DNA of 64,000 bases from positions 36,628,012 through 36,692,011 of the forward strand of contig CM059971.1 in the NCBI GenBank assembly GCA_030490835.1. The letters run 5' to 3'. The position numbers and the translations under genes were made by a program. Within the stretch, counting starts at the first letter, position 1. Every line of letters begins with the position of its first letter. This DNA is from Annona cherimola (taxonomy: Eukaryota; Streptophyta; Magnoliopsida; Magnoliales; Annonaceae). The notes under the pieces were generated by a model. The model was given only the letters and a program-made list of their open reading frames with translations. It was not told where the DNA came from and made no database searches. Positions 55,836 through 64,000 of this stretch are shown piece by piece.

Positions 55836-56149
55836 ATAACAGCATCTTAACTTCTTCCAATGAAAATTTTGAAGGAATATAGCAGCCTTTTATTCGGACA
55901 TCTGATGCTTTAATGCTCATTTGGTGCTGACCCGATATAGTTGATGGCATAAAAACATGTTTTAATGTTTAGACATCTGATGCTCTATAATATCCTGGGA
56001 TTTCGATGGTGCAGAAAACTTCATCCTGCAAATGGCAGCTGTGCTCTTATTTTCTTTTTCCATGAAAGAAATCCAACTGGGCACCCACGAATATAATAAG
56101 TTAGGTGATTGTCAATTTTTGCATGGAATGCTCTTGCTAATGGTTTCTT

Positions 56150-56932
56150 ATGGTATATTTTAGTGCTTTTCCTAAATATACTTACTCCCAAATATATTCA
56201 CTACATTTTCAAAATCCTAGATATACTCACTACGTTAACAGTTAATCCCACAAATACCTATTCCATTAAAAAGTTGTTAGTTAATTTTTTATAAATTCCC
56301 AAAATACTCTTGTTATAAAATAATAAAAAATAAAATAAAGTAGGGAAAAAAATAAAATTAAGGCTTTCCAAATTTAGAGATCATGCGTATGACATTCAAA
56401 TTTCCAATTATATCCAATATCTGATGGGTATATTAATAATTTCACATATTAACTAACGACGCTAACTCATGAATTGAGTATCTTTGGAGATTAACTGTAA
56501 ACATAGTGGATTTGTCTGGGATTTATCTAGGATTTTGGAAGCACAGTGAGTATTCATGATTGGAGCGCAATCCTATGCACCCGGGTGTACTACACTTATT
56601 TTTTTTGAAATTTTTTTCATGAAGTTGTTAATATAGGTTTATTTAACATATGTATCAATTTTTACTATTTTTGGAGATTTTTAGATATATTTTTTAGATT
56701 TTTTAAAATCTAAAAAAAATATCTAAAAGTCTCCAAAAATAGTAAAAATTGATACATATGTTAAATAAACCTAGATCAACCATTGTGTAAAAAAAATTTC
56801 AAAAAAAAGTAAAAAAAATAGGTGTAGTACACCCGGGTGCATTGAGGCTCAATGCACCCGGGTGTATAGGATTGCGCTCCATATGAGATTAGGGCTAAAC
56901 GTAATAGGTATATTTGGGACAAGTCTGGTGCC
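56150..56932. mobile_element. Mutator-type MITE carrying a nested hairpin
   Basis: The left part starts near TGCTTTTCCTAAATATAC; the right end reads GTATATTTGGGACAAGTC. These are inverted relatives and match the element at 40021-40416. It is interrupted by the palindrome at 56562-56880. Outer borders are approximate. Confidence 0.6.
56562..56880. mobile_element. Near-perfect palindromic fold-back element
   Basis: Its ends are GGAGCGCAATCCTATGCACC and its inverse. Arms of about 140 bp meet at TTTTTTAGATTTTTTAAAATC near 56690-56715. The right end has an extra small palindrome, CACCCGGGTGCATTGAGGCT followed by CAATGCACCCGGGTG. The core TTTTACTATTTTTGGAGATT resembles that of the element at 41552-41902. 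The target-site duplication could not be read with certainty. Confidence 0.85.
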
Positions 56933-56957
56933 TAGCATCTAAACTTTTAAGATACTC

Positions 56958-56959
<2 letters not shown>

Positions 56960-57027
<68 letters not shown>
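56960..57027. repeat. (TA)n microsatellite
   Basis: About 34 TA units, then a MITE; another TA run follows that MITE at about 57373-57391. Confidence 0.95.
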
Positions 57028-57031
<4 letters not shown>

Positions 57032-57374
57032 AAATGATCCAGTGCATGCGACTGCACCGTGCAGTCCATGCACTGTGAGCCCCACCTGATCATTTCCCAT
57101 AAATCCACCTCACCCATTGTATTTAGAATTGTTCACTTTATTACCATACCAATTTTCATCCAAATCCAACATGTGTGTAGTCTCCATCTTAAAATGGTGC
57201 AAAATCAACGTAATAAAATAGTTTAATGTAAATATCAAGTTTAAAGTGGTTTTTTCAACATCTAAACCGTCTAAAGTATGATTTATATATGGATAAATGA
57301 ATGTATAAAGTTTCATTACAATCTAATATGTGTGGGGTCCATTTTACAGCGGACTGCACAGGATCGGTTCCCAT
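57028..57374. mobile_element. MITE inserted in a TA microsatellite
   Basis: The left end is AGGGAAATGATCCAGTGCA; the right end reverse-complements to TGGGAACCGATCCTGTGCAG. The interior has the family landmarks CCATTGTATTTAGAATTG and AACGTAATAAAATAGTTTAA. TA repeats on both sides would hide a TA-containing target-site duplication. Confidence 0.72.
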
Positions 57375-57387
57375 ATATATATATATA

Positions 57388-57745
57388 TATATGAGAGCTG
57401 TTCCGGTGCAGCGTCACTGCACTGGAACAGCGGTGCAGTAGCCCAAAAATGGGCCCCACATGATCATGAAATCATGATCTACTCCACCCATTGTATTTAG
57501 AATAATGTATTCTATTACCATACCAATTTTCATCCAAATCAGATACTTTAAAGTTGTTATTTACATCAAACTATTTTATTACGTTGAATTTATACCATTT
57601 TCAGATGGGGGCCATATACATATCTGATTGGGATGAAAATTGGTATGGTAATAGAATATATTATTCTAAATACAATGGGTGGAGTAGATAATGATTTCAT
57701 GATCATGTGAGGCCTATTTCAGCGATGCTGCACCAGAATATATTC
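57388..57745. mobile_element. Hairpin MITE, orientation 2
   Basis: The left arm (57407-57548, GCGTCACTGCACTGGAACAG to CCAAATCAGATAC) pairs with the right arm (57616-57745, TATCTGATTGGGATG to GCGATGCTGCACC). The loop reads TTTAAAGTTGTT to CAGATGGGGGCC, the reverse complement of the loop at 37590-37930, so the whole element is inverted relative to that copy. Confidence 0.78.
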
Positions 57746-57749
57746 CTAT

Positions 57750-58140
57750 ATATATATATTTACTTATGTTGTCAAAAGTTAAATACTTTGAAAAATTATA
57801 AATTATATATTTATTCTCAAAATTTACAGGAAAAATTATCAATCAAAAAAGGTTTTTGGCATTTTTAAATACATTCACCTTAATTTCTATTTTGCATCGG
57901 GTAAATGTAAAAAGGAGCTGAAAATTACTTGCAAACGAACATTCTATGCAAACACACTCTACGTCACACATTTTTCCAGGCCTCGAGAAAGTCGCAGGCT
58001 CGTACCCAGGCTTGGGACCTGTTGGGGCACAAGGCCCCATGCCTGCCACTACTCTGGTGCTAGTAAATTTATCAAGACACTAAAAAAGATTTTGAATTTA
58101 ATTTCATAAATAAATATGAAGTTAAAACAGGAATGCTTCA
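57750..58140. other. Spacer with a short GC-richer fragment
   Basis: 57950-58050 is less AT-rich (around GGGACCTGTTGGGGCACAAG) and looks like a fragment of an older insertion. No gene was recognised. Confidence 0.35.
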
Positions 58141-58149
58141 AAAAACTTT

Positions 58150-59140
58150 TCTTCTGCATAATCATTTTAAATTTCAAATATTTTAATGGTTGGTAGAAAT
58201 TCTATTCCATCAATTGTATTTAGGATCATTTATACCAATTATTTGTCCAACATCGCTCTGCATAAGCTCCATTTACAAAATGTGTAAAATTAATATAATA
58301 AAATAATTTAATATTAAATATTAATTTTAAAATTTATTTTCAACATTTAAAACGTCTAAAATATAATAAATGATTATATAAAATGGGTCGCTTTTATGAA
58401 ACTCTTTCTTTATGTAATTCCCTTCACTTTTAACATCTAGATGATTGATGAAAAATTAACTCTATCTATTGTGTTTAGTATTACTTATATTATTATGGAA
58501 ACCATTTCATTTATCTAATATCACTACATGTGGGCCCCATCTACAAACATGCAAAATCAACATAATAAAATAATTTAATGTTAAATATCAATTCTTAAAT
58601 AGTATTTTAAATATCTAAACTGTCTAAAACATCATTAATATATGAATAAATGATTCTGTAAAGTATTACTACATTTCGATATATATATGCGAACTGATCT
58701 AAGCATTTTCCTAATTTACACATAAATGTATATATTTTTAGGCAAATGTTGCTTATGCATATATTAAATTTGGATGAAGCTTGGTTTCTTAACTAAAATG
58801 ATGATGTTAAATACAATGAATGGATTGGATTTTCCATCAAGCATCAAAATCTTAAAATTTGAAGGGGTTAGATAGAACCGCTTTACATAGAAGCGAGCCA
58901 CTATATAAAATATATTTACATTCTAATACATATACAAATGAATTCGAGTATTTTTTCCAATATACATATGCATATACCTATTTTTGTGCAAAGGTGGCCT
59001 TGCACATTTGATTTTGATGAAACTTGATCTCCTAATTGAACAAATAATATTAAATACAATGAATGAATTGAATTTCTATCGAACATAAAAAAAACTTAAG
59101 ATTTAAAGCGGTTACATAGAACCTCTTGCAGGCCCGAAGT
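58150..59140. mobile_element. Mutator-type MITE interrupted by a member of its own family
   Basis: The outer copy is 58150-58384 plus 58912-59140 (borders approximate), with TTGTATTTAGGATCATTTATA at its left and AATACAATGAATGAATTGAAT at its right. It is split by the element at 58385-58902. Confidence 0.65.
58385..58902. mobile_element. Mutator-type MITE, inner copy
   Basis: The left end is GGGTCGCTTTTATG; the right end reverse-complements to GTGGCTCGCTTCTATG. TATATAAAAT lies on both sides (58375-58384 and 58902-58911), a 9-10-bp duplication. The interior has AATACAATGAATGGATTGGAT and GTGGGCCCCATCTACAAAC. Confidence 0.8.
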
Positions 59141-59149
59141 TAAAAATGG

Positions 59150-59650
59150 ATAAATTAAAAGCCGCAACATCACTGAGAATGTAATCCTAATGTTCTGAAT
59201 ACGATGAGAATGCATTAAGGGAGTACATATAATAAGCCGTGATTATATACGACTCATCGTATAGAGGCTATTTATACAATATTTATTTTATATTTTTTCA
59301 ATTTTTTCTTTATAAACATGTTTTATTAAATGTACTTAATCAACATATCAAGTTTTGTCATTTTATAATATTTTTACATATTTATTTTTAATTTTTAAAA
59401 ACCAAATTTTTTAAGGGAAAAATTGACTGAAATACCCTGAAATTGATGATTTTTAAAAATAAAAAATAAAAATGTAAAATTATGGTAAAATGGTAATACT
59501 TAGTACATGGTTTAAATGCTTTTTAAAAACATATTCATAAAAAAATGAAATAAATAACGAATGAAAAATAAAAAAAATAAATATTGTATATAATCCAATA
59601 TACGACTAAGTCGTATATAAACATGACTCATATATAATGTCCACTTTTTT
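59150..59650. mobile_element. Fold-back element, diverged
   Basis: A left part with ATATACGACTCATCGTAT at about 59247 and a right part with ATATACGACTAAGTCGTAT at about 59600 are inverted. In between, TTTATAAACATGTTTTATTAA faces AAACATATTCATAAAAAAATG. A similar pair occurs at about 62740-63000. Borders not fixed. Confidence 0.5.
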
Positions 59651-60483
59651 TACATGTGATCAGGATTTCATGCATATGCTTACCTCGAGGATGACCGAAA
59701 TCCACCCAGCCAGCCTCATTCGTGTGACTAGGAGATTGAGTTCCATACAAGTGGGGCCCATCAGGAAAATGTGAAAAATAAATGTAACAAAATTGTTCAA
59801 CTTATATATTAATGTTTAATTGTAACTGATCTAAAACATCATTTCTACGTAGATAAATAATTTTACAAATATTTAGTCTTCCGTTGTACTGCATTTGCTA
59901 AAGAATCTAAGAAATTTGCGTAATTTATACATAGGGAAATGGCTCAATGAGGTTGAGATTGAGTTTATATGGGATGTTTTATATTTCAACGTAATAGTTA
60001 AACAGTACGTTTAATCAAGTAACTTTCGAATATTAAGTAACTAGAAAGTCATTTAAATCAGTGACTTTTACAGGTCTTAGTATTTAAAATAAGTTTAAAA
60101 TATGCATAAAACTAACAAAATTACATTTTTAGAACGATATAATTATTTTATATTTATTAAACTATTATATCGAAAGAAAATATGCATACTAAATTGTTAT
60201 ATATATATATAAATTATCTTTTATTGACGATTAAAAAACTTAATAAAAGAATTTTTAATATTCCATGGTCGCTATTAAATGATTTTAATCATCACGAACT
60301 TTATAAATTTATGGATTACGATGGTTTCTTGTACTTAAATATAAAAGAAGATGATTTAACTAACGTAAGAAATAAATTATTAATATAAATTTTTACTGAT
60401 AATGAATTCAACTCTACCTTACTTTAGCTTAAAATAAGATTGACTTTGCAGAATTATTTCCCTTATGTATGGATAAATATTTT

Positions 60484-61093
60484 AGGTAATTTGTATGTAC
60501 ACCCATATAGTTTGATGCTAATTATAGATATACCTACGTAATTCCACGAATTACATAATACTCCATATCGTTTCACCAAAATTACAATATTACCCCTACG
60601 CCATTACCTACCATTAATGCATTGCCCAAAATGACGAATATGTCCTCAATGGTAATTTGTAGATATACCCACAGAGTTTGATGCTAATTGCAAATATACG
60701 TACATAGTTTCATGAATTGCATATTACTCCCATATAATTTCACCAAAATTGCACATTACCGCCCACATAGTTTCACCAAAAGTACATATTACCTCTACGT
60801 AGTTTCATGGAAGTAATATGCAATTTTGGTAAAACTGTGTAAGGACAATATGCAATTCATGATATTATATAAGTATATCTATAATTAGCTTTGAAACTAT
60901 GTGGGTATATATGCAAATTAGAGACATTTTTGTCATTTTCCCAAAATGTCAAGCAAGGTATTAACGGAAGGTAACGGTGTATAGGTCATGCAATTTTGGT
61001 GAAATTATGTGAGAGTAATATGCAATTCGTAAAACTACGTGAATATATATTTAATTAGCATCAAACTACGTGGGTATATATGCCAATTACCCT
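60484..61093. mobile_element. MITE with long terminal inverted repeats
   Basis: The left end is AGGTAATTTGTATGTACACC; the right end reverse-complements to AGGGTAATTGGCATATATAC. The inversion continues through TAGTTTGATGCTAATT. Flanks AAATATTTT (60475-60483) and ATATATTTT (61094-61102) agree at 8 of 9 bases. Inside, a unit with TAGTTT..AATTACATATTAC repeats several times. A partial relative lies at about 61640-61750. Confidence 0.78.
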
Positions 61094-61829
61094 ATATATT
61101 TTTAAGCAAGATCTACTGGTCGACATTATAATATTCCTTACAATGTTGTATCAAACATGCCTATTTTTTCCCTATTTCTATTTTCCCTGCAATATTGGAG
61201 AGTCCCATGCATAAATAGGGAGACGTGCTTGCTGCTCCCACCATTCGAACCATGGTCACGCAGTGAAAGGGGCACAACAATGTAGGTGGCATCTACATAT
61301 GGATTTAGTGTATGATATGCGCGGATTCTGTATGGTATAAGAATGCATTAAGCAAGTGTACATACATAGCGAGATGTTCACATGCATTTGGTCTGCACCT
61401 AAATTGGCATGTAAACGACACAACTATCCATCTATTTCGACAGGTTGAATTCCAGCCACTAAATCTGCGCATGCACGTAGAGAGAGAAGCTGAGTGAGTG
61501 CAGGCGATAATTGGCATGGGTGTCGAAACGAAAAACAGGGCGCGCAAACAGGGAGAAGGTTTTTCGCACGCATAAATTCCACCCAAGAATCGCAAGAAAG
61601 GGAAAAAATTTCGATTGTGTGGTTTCATTGTTTCAAAGGATAGGATACAAATATATATACTCGCTTAGTTCAATAAAAATTATAAATATACTCATATAGT
61701 TTCAAGAGTTACAAATAAGCTCAACATAATTTAATCATATTTCCAAATAACTTCTGTAGAGTTGTAACATCGTCACGATGTGTATATATTTGCTGAAAAA
61801 CAAGGATATAAAACTCGTATTATATGTAG

Positions 61830-62310
61830 CTATTTCTATTTTCAACATCTAAATTATTGATAAAAAATTCATTCAATCTATTGCGTTTAACATCACCTAT
61901 ATTACGATGGAAATCCTTTCATTTTCTAATATCGCTGCATATGGGCCCCATTTACAAACATTCAAAATCAACGTAATAAATGATTTAATGCTAAATGCTA
62001 ATTTTTAAGTAGTATTTTTAATATCTAAACCATCTAAAATATCATTATTACATGAATAAATGATTTTATAAAATATTACTCATTCCAATATATATGTGAA
62101 TGGATCAAAATATTTTCTTAATTTACACTTGAATATATCTATTTTTGAGTAAATGTGGCCTATGTAGATGTTAAATTTGGATGAAACTTGGTCACATAAC
62201 TAAAAAATAATGTTAAATTCAATGAATGGATTAGATTTTTCATCGAGTATCAAAATTTTAAAATTTAAATAGATTACATGGAACTGGTTACAAAGAAGCG
62301 GGCCCGTTGC
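61830..62310. mobile_element. Mutator-type MITE copy
   Basis: It matches the element at 58385-58902 along its length: TGATAAAAAATTCATTCAATC near 61860, ATGGGCCCCATTTACAAAC near 61942, TTCAATGAATGGATTAGATT near 62217, and an end AAAGAAGCGGGCCCG near 62305. The left border is less clear. Confidence 0.62.
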
Positions 62311-62336
62311 AAAAATATACGGCTGTTCTGCTTTCC

Positions 62337-62464
62337 CAAGATGGATTGAAAAATTATTAGTAAGTGCAGGATCAACTGTAAATCGGTAGCTAATACTTGC
62401 CAAGATGGATTGAAAAATCATTAGTAAGTGCAGGATCAACTGTGAATCGGTAGCTAAAAAAATT
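62337..62464. repeat. Tandem duplication, 2 x 64 bp
   Basis: CAAGATGGATTGAAAAATTA and following starts at 62337 and again at 62401; the copies differ at only a few bases. Confidence 0.9.
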
Positions 62465-62739
62465 ACTTGTATTAAATGGAGCTCAATGCTACCTTAGTGA
62501 TCCATCGATTCCTTACAAAAGTTGAAGTAAGAACTCATACACCGGTCCATCTGTTCGAGGAAAATATTACCCTGAGAGGACATTTCACTTCTCCAAACCG
62601 TCGAAAGCCAATAAATTTATCTGTCTATAGAATTGATGTTATGCTATTTGGAAATTAGTAATATATGAGACATGATCCTATTAGCGCGAGCTAAATAATT
62701 GCTTATTTAGCCTAAATGATAAAATTATTTTTTATTTAT

Positions 62740-63480
62740 TTTACGTTTTTCATAAACATATTAATCTAGATGTATTTAATTTATAAATTAAATTTTACCA
62801 TTTTTAAAGATATGTATATATATATTTTTGATTTTTAAACATAAGGGTATTTTAACAATTTTTATAGTAAAAAGTTACTAAACTAACCCTATATTTAAAA
62901 ATTAAAAACATCCGCACATCTCTAGAAAGGTAAAACTTGATTTATATATTAAATATATCTAAATCAACAAATTTATAAAAGAAAAAAGAAAATATTTTAA
63001 ATAGATTTTTTTGTAGGGTTAACATGATCATGCATATACATATGACTCTACTTTTGTATAACTAGGTTACATACAAGTGGTTTCATATAACTCTTTCTAA
63101 TTTTAATATTTTAATGATTTATAAAAATCCATTTCATCCATAGTATTTACCATTATTTGTTTAGCTAAAAATCAAGTTTTATCTAAATTAAAATGTACAT
63201 GGGTCACATTTGAAGAATATTTAGACTTATTCACACTAGCATCTAATAATACTTTATACAATTATTTATCCACATAAGAATTGTGTTTTATATAGTTTAA
63301 ATATTAAAAATATGACTTTAAAATTAATGTTTACTTTAAAATTATTTTATTATGTTGATTTTATATATTTGTAAATGAAGCTTATATGCAATTATAATAG
63401 ACAAAAGAAAGAATTTTCATGATAATATAAATTATTCTAAATATAATAGGTATAGGTTTCCCATTAATCATGAAAGAAGG
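62740..63480. mobile_element. Diverged fold-back and Mutator-type MITE fragments
   Basis: 62740-63000 is a loose inverted pair related to that at 59150-59650. 63055-63480 is a Mutator-type MITE fragment starting near TAACTAGGTTACATACAAGTG and ending near AAATATAATAGGTATAGG. Confidence 0.45.
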
Positions 63481-63607
63481 ATTCTTCAGAAGCATAACCC
63501 ATCTATATATCCAAATGTTTCCCAGGTAATATATACTCGATAAAGAGAACTAGGTATTGAAGAATAAGAGAGCGAGTTGAGGAAAAAGAGAGAGATATTT
63601 AAGTTGC

Positions 63608-64000
63608 TAAATGATAACTTTATAAAAATAAGTTATTAATGCTCATTTTGTACTCATTTGGAATGCAAGTTCAATAGAAACATGTAAAAGTGCATAAGTT
63701 TTGCATTATTTTTCATCGTTTGTATAATTCTTATATCTTGTGTAGTTTTCATGCATTTTAGATTGCATCTAGTTTAAATTCATCTCATTTTAATTATTTT
63801 AATTTGGTTTTATCATTTAGAAATGCATTTACTTGATGTAACTCTTTTGTTATAGGAAAAGGAGATAATTCTCATGCAATTTCAAGCCAAAAAAGGGATG
63901 GAATGAGGAAAATCATTTAAAGCTGTCAAAATAGTAATACTGTTTCTAGCATGCCCGTGGCCGCGACCACCAGTCCACCTCCTCTCCAGACAATTCTAGA
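63608..64000 (+). mobile_element. Start of an LTR retrotransposon (probable), cut by the window end
   Basis: From TGATAACTTTATAAAAATAA onward the sequence has the look of a large plant gypsy LTR: TTTTGTACTCATTTGG, a long AT-rich stretch, then a GC-rich CATGCCCGTGGCCGCGACC at 63952-63970. The second LTR or coding region would be outside the window. This rests on general resemblance to Athila/Tat-type LTRs and is not proven. Confidence 0.35.

Noticed and set aside
57843..58050. GC-richer stretch as a tRNA gene
   Set aside because: No cloverleaf could be drawn and the B-box does not match.
61305..61628. Minus-strand 107-codon frame
   Set aside because: Cys-rich composition without a domain, no promoter signal on that strand, and a competing plus-strand frame over the same bases.

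Overview
The window is nuclear DNA of a flowering plant. It is AT-rich, its genes carry introns with GT/AG borders, and it holds plant-specific gene families plus a dense layer of solo LTRs, a LINE and many MITEs. I saw no bacterial, organellar or viral segment, and no tRNA, rRNA or CRISPR array. The species cannot be fixed from the sequence.

Two protein-coding loci are well supported, both on the + strand. The first (about 16230 to about 35945) is a KNL2-type kinetochore gene. A SANTA domain is split over four exons (16230-18946), and a CENPC-like motif is split over two exons far downstream (28127-28400). Between them, exon 4 holds a 486-bp (162-codon) tandem duplication, and each copy opens with seven degenerate decapeptide repeats. 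The second (45008-55711) is a five-exon receptor-like cytoplasmic kinase of subfamily VII, close to PBL27, with intact catalytic motifs and an acylation signal. Its deduced length is 467 residues.

Layout: 1-800 unassigned; 809-8386 a solo LTR interrupted by an opposite-strand solo LTR of the same family, both with perfect 5-bp target-site duplications; 10211-11772 and 13451-15088 an older and a younger solo LTR of a second family, the younger rich in GTCGAC palindromes; 15766-16045 a Tourist-like MITE against the KNL2 promoter; 16230-35945 KNL2, whose introns hold another solo LTR (20390-22883), a non-autonomous hAT element inside a MITE (29351-30663) and a TTG-rich tandem region; 36500-44500 mainly MITEs and fold-back elements plus one small promoter-associated ORF; 45008-55711 the kinase gene, with a decayed RTE-type LINE in intron 3; 55900-63500 more fold-back and Mutator-type MITEs, several nested; the last 400 bases look like the start of another LTR element.

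The two genes show no functional link beyond position. The recurring theme is transposons landing in members of their own family or in other transposons. Most boundaries below rest on target-site duplications read directly from the sequence.
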